Positions 52,601 through 61,988 are shown, counted from the first letter of the stretch. The stretch: DNA of 64,000 nucleotides from Bedellia somnulentella (GCA_963576735.1 OY755187.1:868001-932000), one strand, 5' to 3'. The notes: generated by a model not told the origin, from the sequence alone. Numbers and translations: made by a program.

Positions 52601-53372
52601 AAAGGTTAGGGCTTGTAGTAGGATGAGATGCTAATTTCCTGCTGAATAATAAGAAATTTGCATTGAACTGCAGTTTTGTGTACAAGCTCTTTGGTAGAAA
52701 TACCTGATTTAGTAACTTTGTTTAAAACTTACTTATTATATAGCAACAATCCTAAAAGTGAGAAATAACTCAATTTTAAAGGTCTGACTCATTGTCCTAT
52801 TCAGACCTAGTCTAATCCAAAACTATGGTACACAGAGATCAGAATATTTATCTTTTCTTTTTCACTTACAATTTGAAAAAAGGAACGATGAATCTCTGTT
52901 GAGGAATTCAGATCTAGATCAAGAAAGATGAGTTTATCCAAGTCAATTGTCATCATTTCTATCTTCCTATCAATAAGTTAATGTTAAAATAGCTTTTTCC
53001 TATCTATTTTTCTGTTAAAAATGCACAATAAAACCCCTACATCCACAAAATCAACCTCATAGAAGCTCTTCAGTATAAACTTCTTGAAACTTCAGTATAC
53101 TGGTTCGTTGTTCCTAAGCTCTGCCATCTAAATTGCTTCTCAAACTAATAGGATCAATTATGGATTGTATTTATGGGATCATGGTCAGAATAATAATAAA
53201 ATTAAGGGACATACACTGTCCTATAGAAAGTAAACAAAGAACAAACCTCCATCTGTTTTGGTAAAGCAGTACCTGCTTGGTAATATGGTGGCTCCCATAG
53301 CTTCACTTTCTCTTCGTTTAGTTTAGCACGTAACTTGATTAGTAAATCCTCGTGCTGTAGGTTCGGATCCAT
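46903..53372 (-). CDS. NUB1: NUB1 (NEDD8 ultimate buster 1) homologue, N-terminal exons
   Basis: Five exons on the minus strand give about 255 residues collinear with animal NUB1: an N-terminal helix region (RAKLNEEKVKLWEPPYY), a conserved helical part (YTIERSKANSEYQETGVATV), a ubiquitin-like domain (KLICNGKVLKPTMKLEQQGV), and the segment QNGQTVSIPREERKALL. NUB1 binds NEDD8 and FAT10 conjugates and delivers them to the proteasome. Human NUB1 is about 600 residues with C-terminal UBA domains; these are not seen here and would lie beyond the gap or outside the window. Splice phases fit throughout (0, 2, 1, 0). Exon 5 has a one-base insertion and a decayed duplicate. Confidence 0.85.
47106..47268. 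mobile_element. SINE family B, two inverted pieces
   Basis: TTCGACACCAGCGGGGATCG (left) faces GATCCCCGCTAGTGTCGAA (right). Each belongs to the 3' part of the tRNA-like unit and its tail. Confidence 0.75.
47400..47523 (-). pseudogene. Duplicated, decayed copy of NUB1 exon 5
   Basis: EDQNGQTVSITREERKAVLT and RGSAALAAKH match exon 5, then similarity stops. It lies upstream of exon 5 on the coding strand, separated by a SINE-B palindrome. Confidence 0.75.
47784..48165 (-). mobile_element. Diverged SINE family A copy, interrupted by SINE B
   Basis: GCCCCGAAGGGG, GGGCAGGCCTATCGCC and later CGTCACCGTTA match family A. The copy is split by a SINE B unit (47914-48054). Confidence 0.7.
47914..48054 (-). 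mobile_element. SINE family B with foldback ends
   Basis: A tRNA-like unit (minus: TAGCTCAATTGGCAGAG and GGGTTTGATTCCC) is bounded on both sides by AAATAAAGGAAAGAAAAATT and its reverse complement. Confidence 0.8.
48231..48349 (-). CDS. NUB1: NUB1 exon 4
   Basis: Acceptor ATTACAG, donor TCG/GTAAGT. ENPGEVAKDESMYIEMKK followed by MLLSETMGSYDGDEYIS. Acidic linker after the ubiquitin-like domain. Confidence 0.8.
48630..48720 (-). mobile_element. SINE family C fragment
   Basis: Shares TTATACACAGAT, ATTATGGGATAC and ACGATATATTTAATA with 55405-55612. Confidence 0.65.
48721..49138. other. NUB1 intron 3, spacer
   Basis: No gene. The first bases (GGATCGTCCCAGCTTCGCAC) look like a common dispersed repeat. 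Confidence 0.4.
49139..49814 (-). mobile_element. 5'-truncated sister copy of the first LINE
   Basis: Matches the 3' end of the LINE at 1-1468, including the last 30-odd codons. AAATTA at 49139-49144 and 49809-49814 may be the target duplication. It sits in NUB1 intron 3 (between exons 4 and 3). Confidence 0.88.
49394..49459. repeat. (AC)n microsatellite within the LINE 3' UTR
   Basis: About 33 AC units, roughly twice the length in the copy at 1156-1191. Confidence 0.95.
50040..50345. repeat. Dispersed repeat with (GACA)n
   Basis: GTTAGAATCCGTCGAGTAG followed by an eight-unit GACA run (about 50201-50230). A widespread insect repeat type by appearance; family not determined. Confidence 0.5.
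50326..50465 (-). mobile_element. SINE family C copy with tRNA-like head
   Basis: Shares TTATCACATAAATGTTGCTC with 55405-55612. The B-box-like GTTCGATCTCCGC is on the minus strand. Confidence 0.65.
50568..50668 (-). CDS. NUB1: NUB1 exon 3 (ubiquitin-like domain)
   Basis: Acceptor TTTCAG, donor CAG/GTAAGC. VKLICNGKVLKPTMKLEQQG then VKNGVQLMALIMA, which matches the second half of the NUB1 ubiquitin-like domain. Confidence 0.88.
50890..51149 (-). CDS. NUB1: NUB1 exon 2
   Basis: Acceptor ATTACAG, donor CGAG/GTAATA. Begins DLAQRYARELSINYDLLL and ends ANLLAVSESR. Long helical region before the ubiquitin-like fold. Confidence 0.88.
51516..51744 (-). mobile_element. SINE-like family D, 10-bp target duplication
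   Basis: AATGAAAGAA at 51506-51515 and 51745-51754. In NUB1 intron 1. Confidence 0.9.
51883..52512. mobile_element. Foldback MITE split by a SINE
   Basis: Inverted arms of more than 100 bp: outer ends AATACAAATATTAACAAG, inner parts GCCCGCCCTCCCACTTAC and GTAAGTGGGAGGGCGGGC. A family D SINE sits in the left arm. In NUB1 intron 1. No coding capacity. Confidence 0.85.
51908..52158 (-). mobile_element. SINE-like family D inside the MITE arm
   Basis: TTAACAAGTTAC at 51896-51907 and 52159-52170 flanks it, a 12-bp duplication of MITE sequence. Confidence 0.85.
52513..53246. other. NUB1 intron 1, remaining part
   Basis: AT-rich; nothing recognised. Confidence 0.5.
53247..53372 (-). CDS. NUB1: NUB1 exon 1
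   Basis: ATG at 53370-53372 (MDPNLQHEDLLIKLRAKL). 42 codons, donor GAG/GTTTGT. This Met is the only one in frame near the conserved start. Intron 1 is 2.1 kb and contains a MITE and two SINEs. Confidence 0.85.
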
Positions 53373-53932
53373 CTTTTGCAACAGCTATTCCATTTATGTT
53401 TCCTGTGTACCAATGATCAGCAATATTTATTTTCGTACAATTTTGTTTTGTTTTGTTCGAAATGTCAATGTCAAGTTTTATTGATTCTGTCGTAGGATTC
53501 TGTTGTGTCAGGCAATTGTCAATGTCATAAATGATAAAGGTTTGGTTTTTTTTTACATGTTGCATTGGGCTCTTATTTTTGAGTCTCTAAATAAATTTTA
53601 ATATACCGTACAATAAAGGAAAAACGACACCCTATTACAAAAGTTTCACTGTCTATACGTCTGTTCGTCAGAAACCGGGATATTTCCCATGAACCTTTAT
53701 GTAAATAAAATTAAACTGTATGCTGTTGACATGAATGTAATAAAAGCTATTGGTACGGATACTAATGTTTATCATGGATACTTTTGCAAGTCCGATTGAT
53801 TGTTCGAAAGTAAAATCAATAAATATTTGTGTGTGTCATTTAGTAATAAAATTTAATTAATCTTAAGTTATTCTCATCCAAAAGCTTTACCTATATTATG
53901 GTTAATGAGGTAAAGGACATACGCCCGATTTC
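53373..53932. other. NUB1 upstream region
   Basis: Would contain the NUB1 5' UTR and promoter. No TATA or CpG island that I can defend. No other gene. Confidence 0.4.
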
Positions 53933-54048
53933 TGAATTGAGTATTCAAGCTGAGAACGACTTAAGTATCGTTTTGTCTCATTCAATTGTTTAGATTTCAA
54001 TGCGACAGAACGATACTTAAGTTGTTCTCAGCTGGAATACTCAATTCA
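53933..54048. mobile_element. Small foldback element (MITE-like)
   Basis: TCTGAATTGAGTATTCAAGC and its near reverse complement bound about 116 bp. Arms about 43 bp with 1-2 mismatches. Confidence 0.75.
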
Positions 54049-54159
54049 GATATCGGTCATAAGGATTAGACGTGAATCTCGTCTCTTATATTATTTGTTA
54101 TGCATGTAGATTCGATTGTTAACAAACCCTAAAAAGCTCCCGGCGTAATCACGGGGAGC

Positions 54160-54330
54160 CATGCTGCATTTAAGATTAATTACTTACATTAAAATTAATT
54201 ACTGCTCATACGATCATGTGGGGGTACGTCGAACGCTACGTGGCCCCACTGCAGAACCTTCGAAACACAATGGCCATCGATTCTGCGTGCAATATATGCC
54301 CAGCCCACTGCTATTTAAGCGGCTATGTCA
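54160..54330 (-). pseudogene. RTE-type LINE C-terminal fragment
   Basis: The minus frame gives ARRIDGHCVSKVLQW and VAFDVPPHDR, similar to the WAGHxARR...VLEW end of RTE polymerases. Degraded. Confidence 0.45.
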
Positions 54331-54529
54331 ATTATCCCGTTTCTTCTTCTCCTGTAGTAAAACTCCTAACATTGCCCTTTGGGTGAGTGAGTTTTCTGAT
54401 GAGACCCATTATTAGAAGCCACGTCTCTGGACTTAGGTGCGTCTTGTTGCTTATTTTCTTATCAAAAATCAGGCAGATACTTGTTAGTTTAAAAATGTTG
54501 ACGTTTAAAAACTATCAGTAAACATTTTT

Positions 54530-54740
54530 TATTGAATGCAAACACGCCTATTTATAAACCCAACAATGTTCCTTATTACTGTACCTTGCAACACAATATA
54601 AGCGCTGCGGGATACCAATTAGATCTTGGAGACAATTAATATGGAACCCAGTCATATCTCTTAAGCGTTGCAGCAACAGCAGGCAAGCCGTTACAGAACT
54701 ACAGATTTATTAATTTTGTTTGGGAGGCTATGATGATTGT
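54530..54740. repeat. Unclassified repeat, diverged copy 1
   Basis: Shares AACCCAATAATGTTCC-like and GCTGCGGGATACCAATTAG segments and TTTGTTTGGGAGG with 59335-59575. Confidence 0.7.
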
Positions 54741-55404
54741 ACACATGTCGTGGCCACATAGTAAAATTGCGCACATCATAAAATGATCGATGACGATGAT
54801 GATGATGATGATGTTTTAATGATCGAAAATGAAAAAAGTGATAACAAAAGAGTTTATGAAGAAAAGGTTCTGGAGTACTATGCAAGCACAGACCACCCCC
54901 AATAGACTCCGCATACAGTATATATTTGTATGAATCCAAACTGGCAACTCTTGGAGGAAAGCACGAGTAGCGGGGAACAACGCACAAGCCTGTGATTGGC
55001 TCTTTCAAGGTCGCTCTATACTTGAACTCTTTAATAGTGATGGGACACATTTGAGAAATTATATTGATAAATTAGTTCGTAAGTAAAGAATAATATATTT
55101 TAACATTCATATTTTATTGAAAAGAAAGAAAGAAATGGAAATACATATACATGGGCCGGTAAACAAAACCGGTGTCGTTGAAACGATCAGTAGCTTCAAT
55201 CTATTTGGCTTTCATCTCGGGTAATTTAGAAAAACTCAAATATAAAAGAAATTCTATCAGAGCAAGATTTGAAATATTTAGATACTTGCTGGTACCCGCG
55301 ACTTCGTCTGCGTCCTTTTAATTTTGATGTTAGGTTTTGCAAAAAGATTAAACAAAACAAATAAATAAATATATACTTGTACTTATATTTAAGAAATAAT
55401 CTGT
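54741..55404. other. Spacer
   Basis: Contains a GAT microsatellite (about 54790-54816) and the dispersed motif GGTACCCGCGACTTCGTCTG (about 55290). No gene. Confidence 0.4.
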
Positions 55405-55612
55405 ATACGGACATTTTATACACAGATTAAGTTAGTCCCAAACTAAGTAAGACTTATATTATGGGATACTAACTTAACGATATATTTAATATTATATAGT
55501 ACACATATGAATAATACCTAAGACTAAAAAACAATAATTGAAGCTCATCACATAAATATTGCTCTGAAATCGGGATCGAACCCGCAACCTCCGGACCGGA
55601 TTGACTTCGTAG
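55405..55612 (-). mobile_element. SINE family C, fullest copy
   Basis: tRNA-like end at the right (minus: GGTTGCGGGTTCGATCCCG, a good B box) and a body shared with 48630-48720 and 50326-50465. Confidence 0.75.
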
Positions 55613-56257
55613 TTCCCGTTCCGAAACCATTCCGTTCTAAAAGTATCTCTGGACATCCTTGACGTTATGCTAGAAAAAGACGTAATCACGATCAACGTAA
55701 AGAGTGAATGTGACGGAACTATGGTGTTGACCAGTTTAAATTGATCTCTTGAATTGCAATTTAATTATGATTTGATGCTTAGTAATGGAATGTAATACCG
55801 TCTTTTTGGTAGTTGTATTTTGTGGTTGATTTCCCACACCACTTTATAAAACATGTATGCATTTCAAAGCAAAAGTAATAAATAAAACAGTATGTATAAA
55901 TATTTTTGGTGCACGAACACTCAGTTCCTAGTTCTGGTCGCAACTGAAACAGTGCGGACAACAAATTTTATACTTCAACTCAATTAGTCGGACGTGTTGC
56001 CGATATCGAGTGCCCTGTAAGCGGAATCTATAGGGGGTTATCTATGTATGCAAGTCACGCAAAACTGAGCAATATGTTAAAAAACTATAAAGTTTCGATC
56101 GCATTTTACAGGTCACCCTATTTCTACGATCTGGCTACACGTGGATGAGAAAATTGTTAAACGTTAACGATTTTATGATCTGGTTAAATTAAGTTGGCCA
56201 CATCATCAAATGTAACTATTTCATGAAATTATCGATCATTTCATGATGTGCTCAAAT
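55613..56257. other. Spacer
   Basis: No gene or clear repeat. Confidence 0.4.
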
Positions 56258-56337
56258 TGGTATAGGCCCCATTTGGGATTTGAAACCACGCCAGTTTGCA
56301 TGATAGAAGGTTTTCTACCCACTGAGCTATCACGGTT
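56258..56337 (-). mobile_element. SINE family A head fragment
   Basis: TATAGGCCCCATTTGGGATT and CTACCCACTGAGCTATCAC, the tRNA-like head only. Confidence 0.7.
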
Positions 56338-56816
56338 GTTTTAAATATACAAACTCAAGGCTATAAATCGGCTTCGGAATTAAAAATATGGAATCGTATC
56401 TATCAGCGCTCTTGTTTTAGACATTACGTCAGGTATCACTGTTCATTCATAATTGCCAAAACTTTCTCGTCGTACCTAATACAATAAAAACTTAATATTC
56501 TTCATCTAAATTCTGTGTTTTTTTGAAAAGAAATTAAAAACAAAAGAATAACCCTTTGTTATCTGACTCAATATTGGAATTCAAAAGCTATCAAATGCGT
56601 GTATTTGCTCTGTAGAATACGCATGAAAAAACAGCGTGTTTTTATTAGAAGCATCTTATTGAAACAGAATAGCCGAAAGTCTCTATTGTAGTAAATACTT
56701 TAATTCAATATTTGAATATACTTAGACATTTGGTATTTGTAATCTTTCGGTTGAATTGTCAAAAGGTAAAATTTAAAAAGAAACATATTTAACGTATAAT
56801 TTAAATCTTGTTGTTC
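56338..56816. other. Spacer
   Basis: AT-rich; nothing recognised. Confidence 0.4.
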
Positions 56817-56936
56817 ATGAAAACCTCGTGTGGGGATTATTACTAATAAATAAAGAATAAATAAAGGAAAGAAGTTTTTTTTTTCCCGCCTGTGTCGAAA
56901 TTTTTCTTTCCTTTATTTATTCTTTATTTATATTTA
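56817..56936 (+). mobile_element. SINE family B foldback copy
   Basis: AATAAATAAAGGAAAGAAG and, facing it, TTTCTTTCCTTTATTTATT. Between them only GCCTGTGTCGAAA of the tRNA-like part remains. Confidence 0.75.
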
Positions 56937-57218
56937 ACGTAATTTATATGCAATACCGCCATGGTAAAGTAAAAAAGCTGTACTTTAATTGATTTTTTTT
57001 GGTACACGTCGTATAAGTATTACGAAATGCATGTCGAAAACATATTTAATACTCTTGTTCTTATTACATTATATTAACTTCATTTTTTGTAAGGTGTTTT
57101 TTATGCGTCTATATTAGACTTATTTATAGTATTATCAAAAATTATAAGACAGTGTTTATCATTGAAAGAAAATCTAGTCTGATAATTTATAATAATCACT
57201 TTCACGGATCAATAATAC

Positions 57219-57420
57219 CCCATTTCTTGCCACGGGTGATCGTAAGAAGCGACTAAGGGTATTGGGGTTTTTTAAGTGATTTTTGAGCGATGCGGTTAAC
57301 ATTTGTTTTACAATCTTTTTCCTCACTTAAATTCCAAAAGTGGCTGAAGAATTTTGTGGTTTCTGAAGCTCTGGCTACCCCTTTTAGGGATTTATAGCCG
57401 TGAGTATATATGTGTATGAA
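57219..57420 (+). mobile_element. SINE-like family D, 5'-truncated
   Basis: GGGTGATCGTAAGAAGCGAC to TTTATAGCCGTGAGTATA. Confidence 0.85.
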
Positions 57421-57837
57421 TGCTATATGTTTAACCAACCTTAAAGGTAAGACAAATATAAAAGCCAAATATTTACGATGGTATGGTAAGGATTTTTTTT
57501 TTAAAATATGATTTAGATTACCCATTTGCCTGGTAAGTCTATTAAAAATAAATAAAGAGCAGGTTTTAAAGCATGAATATAATTTAAAAAGGTTTGTGGT
57601 TCGTATTTATATCAAGGTCAAATATATGATTTCAATTTCAATACAATATACCATAAAATCTTAAGCATCTGATAAATAATTATTTCAATATTTTTTAATT
57701 TTATCATTGAGCCTTTTTTATGTTCCCTATGTATGAACTGTATCTATTCTAGTTGCCCTATCGTATTTTTCTAGCTTGCAGCTATTTGTTTATAACGGTT
57801 TTAGTGTAACGTGTCTTTACTTTACCTTAATACTGTG
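57421..57837. other. Spacer upstream of promoter
   Basis: No gene seen. Confidence 0.4.
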
Positions 57838-58135
57838 GAGAGCCTTTAAATAGCAAAAATCGGCCGCGTGAATTTGTTTGTCAGTTGCGGCGCCGACTAC
57901 GCCGAGACAACACGTCTACGGAACTCGTAGTCGAGAGTTCGGCTACGAACTTGCATTGTTACGAAGTAGACTTATCGTGAATTTTAAAAGTGTGTGAAAA
58001 CAATATTATTATTAGTCAGTAGTATTATAAACAGTATTTAAAATATATATTTTATTGGGTTTGTTGGGGCTTTTGAGGAGTCGATATAAAATAAAAATAT
58101 TTAAAGTTATGTGAGAAAAGTTAGTATTGTTAATC
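57838..58135 (+). promoter_or_regulatory. Promoter and 5' UTR of an unidentified gene
   Basis: AGAGCCTTTAAATAGCAAAA is followed by a TCAGT initiator-like site in TTTGTCAGTTGCGGCGCC, then a CpG-containing leader (ACGTCTACGGAACTCGTAG). The core (57838-58000) is repeated at 63809-63965, so it is conserved in a duplicate. The start site is inferred. Confidence 0.55.
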
Positions 58136-58228
58136 ATGGAGCAATTCCTTAGAATAAATGAGACTGAAGCGGATTGGTACGCGAGGTGTGATACAAACAA
58201 TTTGACTTTGTTTGATTGCAGTGAGGAG
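58136..58228 (+). CDS. First coding exon of an unidentified host gene
   Basis: ATG at 58136-58138, 31 codons: MEQFLRINETEADWYARC then DTNNLTLFDCSEE, ending at a donor GAG/GTTGGT. Without splicing the frame stops seven codons later. I do not recognise the protein. Later exons were not found in the next 5.7 kb, which is repeat-rich. The duplicated promoter at the right edge suggests a tandem gene pair. Confidence 0.5.
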
Positions 58229-58348
58229 GTTGGTATTACATATTAAACATATTTAGTTAAATTGTTATTATTTTGGATGATGGCTACACAATATTAGACA
58301 GTATTAAAATAAAGTGAGTAACCACCTAATTAATGAAGTAAACAAAAA

Positions 58349-58436
58349 ATTTCGACACCAGCAGGTCTGGAACCTACGACCTCGGGTATACGCCCCCGTC
58401 GCTCTGCCAACTGAGCTATGGTATCGGGTGACAACT
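58349..58436 (-). mobile_element. SINE family B tRNA-like unit
   Basis: Minus strand: TAGCTCAGTTGGCAGAGCGA and a GGTTCCAGACC box, then TGTCGAAATTTT. Confidence 0.75.
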
Positions 58437-58450
58437 CGTGCGAAAATTTG

Positions 58451-58953
58451 TACATACATACATATACTCACGGCTATAAATCCCTTGAAGGGGTAGCCAG
58501 AGCTAGGGAATGAGACATTCCTCAGCCACCTTTGGAAGTTACATACATACATATACCCATGGCTATAAATCCCTTAACGGGGTAGCCAGAGCTTTGGAAT
58601 GAGAAATTCCTCAGCCACTTTTGGAAGTTGATTGGGGAAAAGATGGTAATAATAAATGTTTTTGGTGACGGGTCTCCAACCACATCGCCCAAAAATCATT
58701 TAAAAAGCCCCTATACCCTTAGTCGCCTCTTACGATCACCCACGGGTAGAAATGGGGTAGTGTTATTCTAAGCCGACACTACACGGCTTTGGAAGTTGCG
58801 TGGGGAAAAGATGGTGAAATAAAGGTTGCTGGTGATGAGTCTCCAACCGCATCGCCCAAAAATCCCTTAAAAGACCCAATACCGTTAGTCGCCTCTTACG
58901 TACACCCACCGGAAGAAATGGGGTAGTGCTATTCTAAGCCGACAGTACACAGC
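58451..58953 (-). mobile_element. SINE-like family D copy interrupted by another family D copy
   Basis: The outer copy occupies 58451-58540 and 58788-58953, with AATTTGTA on both sides. The inner copy is listed separately. Confidence 0.88.
58541..58787 (-). mobile_element. SINE-like family D, inner nested copy
   Basis: Full-length, flanked by TTTGGAAGTT at 58531-58540 and 58788-58797. Very similar to the copy at 62317-62567. Confidence 0.93.
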
Positions 58954-59116
58954 ACAATTTGTATTTGCTTGTTTCTTTTCACCTTTCTTAGTGGTGTTAG
59001 TGTCACCTATCTTTTCAGATAGAATGCGATTTTTTGAGAACGCCTTAGTATCACATAAAATTAATATTATCACATATGATTAATAGTAACACAGAAAATT
59101 TTTGTTTGCTTAATTA

Positions 59117-59150
59117 ATTAGTAATAATCCCCACATGAGGTTTTCATGTA
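59117..59150. mobile_element. SINE family B tail fragment
   Basis: AGTAATAATCCCCACATGAG only. Confidence 0.5.
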
Positions 59151-59334
59151 AAAAACAAATAATGCATACATAAATATGTGAGTAACCACCTTTTTTTACA
59201 ATATAAATAAAGACAATAAGAAATGGGACATAGTGACATACAATTTTAATTGACAGAAATATACAAGGTATTTGATAGTGTGCAAATTAATTAGTAATAA
59301 AAAAATAAAGAAAGCCAGAGTACCCAAACACGTG

Positions 59335-59575
59335 ATAATACGATGCTTACCTCTATTCATCAACCCAATAATGTTCCGTCACACTATAGCTCGCAACTGC
59401 AATACGCTGCGGGATACCAATTAGGTGTTGGAGACAATTGTTACGGAACCCACTCGTATTTCTATAGCGTTTCAGCGACAGTGGGCGGCCGCGGACGATC
59501 TAATGTGATAGCAAAGGTTATTGGAAATTATCCATGCTACTGATAGTTCACTTTTGTTTGGGAGGTTCCACCTAT
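59335..59575. repeat. Unclassified repeat, copy 2 (contains a 66-codon ORF)
   Basis: The ORF on the plus strand (59343-59543) includes YAAGYQLGVGDNCYGTHSYF, but the sister copy at 54530-54740 is broken in this frame, so coding is not supported. Confidence 0.6.
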
Positions 59576-59817
59576 TTTTATTCTGATGGGTTTAATTACC
59601 GTAAAACGGTTGCCGTAGCGTAAGCATAAAGCATATTTTTAGAATTAGAACTTAATATGAATTCAATTACGTTAAAATAAAGTTTGGCAAAGACATAAAC
59701 ATATATTATGTTTTTTTGCTATATTGTCTGAAAAAATTGGAGGTAGGGAACGCAAACGCTACTTAAAAGTGTAATAGAAACAAAGGATAGAAGAATTGCA
59801 CTGAAAGCCATTGACAC

Positions 59818-59950
59818 TGTGGCTCAATTGGCAGAGCGACGGGGACGTATACCCGGAGGTCGCGGGTCCAATCCCCACTGGTGTCGAAATATTTCTTTAC
59901 TTTAATTATTCTTTATTTATTAGTACTAATCCCCACATGAGGTTTCCATA
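59818..59950 (+). mobile_element. SINE family B, plus orientation
   Basis: A box GTGGCTCAATTGGCAGAG, B box GCGGGTCCAATCC, then TGTCGAAATATTTCTTTAC and the CCCCACATGAGG tail. Confidence 0.85.
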
Positions 59951-60841
59951 ACATATGAAGATCACATCAAAAACATATGAAGATCTATAAAATAAAGTGT
60001 CAAGTAAATTACTCTGTACAACGCAGTATAATTAAAAATAGTTTAGGCACATGTACAATTTTTTTTTTGAAATATTTAAAGCTTCTAATTGAAACATAAT
60101 TGTCTATACCACCAACGCCACCAACGACAAGCAATGAGAGAAACCCTAACTATAAAACTACATTATGCAATACCACCTCCGCACAAAAAAGTAGGATTTC
60201 TTGCACCCTTTCTTTATAACTACGTTACAAAAAAGTTAAAAATTAGAAGTAAAAGTTTATAAGGATTTATTTTAAGGAAACTATAATAGATTGGATAATT
60301 AAGGTAGACTAGAAGGAAACAAAAGAGTTTTTCTTAATTAGTAAATAAATAAAAAAAATCACTTTTTAAATACACCCTTAATAAAAATAAACATAGTCAA
60401 ACATACATACTCACACACTGACACAAATATACACACAAGCATGTATAATTCAAAATTTTTCATTTATTTATCTTTTATATAAATATCAGTATAGTTTCTT
60501 TTATTATGTAATGTAACTATATTTTTATTACATTGTCTTTTATATTGGGACACGTCGGTATTGCTGATTGTTACCTTGGAATACTTCTCACACTCCGGGC
60601 AACCCTTGTGAGAATTATATTTCATTATGTAGTGTCATAAATTTACAATTTATGCCAACAAACAAATTTTATTTTATTTTGAAAAGCTTCTATTATATGA
60701 AATAGCCCAATTAAATATTTAAATATCGTTGAAGATTTGCCATTTGTAATTTCACGGTCGGAATGTGAAGAGGTAATTAAACAAGAAACGTTTCTAACAT
60801 AATTTACATTAGAAATTAAATTAACGACAAGAACTAAGTGT
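59951..60841. other. AT-rich spacer
   Basis: About 890 bp without gene, element or structure that I can support. Confidence 0.5.
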
Positions 60842-60846
60842 TTTAC
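60842..60846. repeat. Target duplication TTTAC (left) of the inverted-LTR unit
   Basis: TTTAC is repeated at 61588-61592. Confidence 0.85.
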
Positions 60847-61200
60847 TGTTGAAGCGTTTCAACAGAAGCGCGCTGACACTGGCTGAAAACATGGGAGAAG
60901 CCAGAGGCGCGTCACTTTGACAGTAGAGACAAACAGCTGTCAATACATTCAGCTATTTACAGATCCACAATCTTTTCTTGGCCGGCGGCGACTAGGTAGG
61001 TAGGTAGTCGCCGCCGGCCAAGAAAAGATTGTGGATCTGTATACGAGGATACCGGCTCAACTCTCCTTTATTTCATCACCTTCACTATAAGAAGACACGG
61101 AGAAGACGAGAAGCTATTTGTTAAAGTCAATATATTATATAATTTATTTTATACTTAAAAGCAGTAAACCCTAGTCGCAGCAAATCGGCTTTTTATTTCA
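60847..61200 (+). repeat. LTR, plus orientation, carrying a hairpin insertion
   Basis: TG...CA ends. 272 bp without the insertion. The presumed TATA box TATTTATA is split by the hairpin. Confidence 0.88.
60960..61039. mobile_element. 80-bp perfect hairpin inserted at TA
   Basis: 35-bp arms (outer CAGATCCACAATCTTTTC) around a 10-bp GGTAGGTAGG loop. TA is duplicated. The other LTR lacks it, which gives the empty site. Confidence 0.92.
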
Positions 61201-61218
61201 CGGCGCCCGAACAGGGAC
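61201..61218 (+). promoter_or_regulatory. Primer binding site, tRNA-Lys type
   Basis: CGGCGCCCGAACAGGGAC follows the LTR directly. It matches the complement of the 3' end of tRNA-Lys (UUU) except for the first base. Confidence 0.85.
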
Positions 61219-61316
61219 CAAATGAAGGATAGCAGGCTGTTGTGCGCCTGCTGCTCGATCACGAAGTTGATCCACGTTGTAGGGACCTCTCGAAGATTGT
61301 GGTGGAGTAGAAGAAA

Positions 61317-61587
61317 GAAATAAAAAGCCGATTTGCTGCGACTAGGGTTTACTGCTTTTAAGTATAAAATAAATTATATAATATATTGACTTTAACAAAT
61401 AGCTTCTCGTCTTCTCCGTGTCTTCTTATAGTGAAGGTGATGAAATAAGGGAGAGTTGAGCCGGTATCCTCGTATAAATAGCTGAATGTATTGACAGCTG
61501 TTTGTCTCTACTGTCAAAGTGACGCGCCTCTGGCTTCTCCCATGTTTTCAGCCAGTGTCAGCGCGCTTCTGTTGAAACGCTTCAACA
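61317..61587 (-). repeat. LTR, inverted copy
   Basis: Reverse complement of the left LTR with an intact TATTTATA region. Confidence 0.88.
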
Positions 61588-61729
61588 TTTACATTTGTAA
61601 ATATACTGCCACGGAAAAGGATAAATTACATAATTAATTAACATTTTGGTGTGTAGTGGATAACTTATGAAATTGATATAAGATATATGCATACAACTTT
61701 ATTAAAGGGAAAAAATACTCTAAAAGCAT

Positions 61730-61988
61730 AAACATATTAACATAAACGTTCACGCCGTTTATCCCCGAAGAGGTTGGCTGAGGTACCAATACTTCTGATC
61801 TCACATGGCAGCGCCATCTAGTGTCCAGAGAAAGGTACCCACGTTTTGCTAAGACAATGTACTCACGTGATAGGGGGCAGGCCTATCGCCGTTTTGTACG
61901 AATACACTGTCACATGACTAAGTACAACTCAGCCATGTGAGTTTCCTCACGATGTTTTCCCTCACCGTTAACAACCATGATAAATTAG
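61730..61988 (-). mobile_element. SINE family A, 5'-truncated, 10-bp target duplication
   Basis: CTAAAAGCAT at 61720-61729 and 61989-61998. Confidence 0.9.

Larger units (their letters stand above)
60847..61587 (+). mobile_element. LTR - PBS - leader - inverted LTR unit
   Basis: An LTR in plus orientation (60847-61200), a primer binding site, 98 bp of leader, then the same LTR in reverse (61317-61587). Both outer ends start TGTTGAAGCGTTTCAAC. A 5-bp duplication TTTAC flanks the whole unit, so it appears to have integrated as one piece. The arms differ at only one base, apart from an 82-bp insertion in the left one. Confidence 0.88.

Noticed and set aside
53323..53565. ORF extending upstream of the NUB1 start
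   Set aside because: It overlaps exon 1 in another frame; the conserved start at 53372 and splice phase favour NUB1.
54691..55050. 119-codon ORF with a His run
   Set aside because: Produced by the GAT/ATC microsatellite and by the unclassified repeat; no conserved pattern.
55555..55612. tRNA-like GGGTTCGATCCCG
   Set aside because: Part of dispersed SINE family C; the acceptor stem cannot be completed.
59818..59890. tRNA gene-like sequence
   Set aside because: Has A and B boxes but is followed by the SINE B tail and occurs in many degraded copies; it is a SINE head, not a tRNA gene.
61201..61218. PBS identical in type to that of lentiviruses
   Set aside because: tRNA-Lys priming is common among insect LTR elements. 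No retroviral genes are present.
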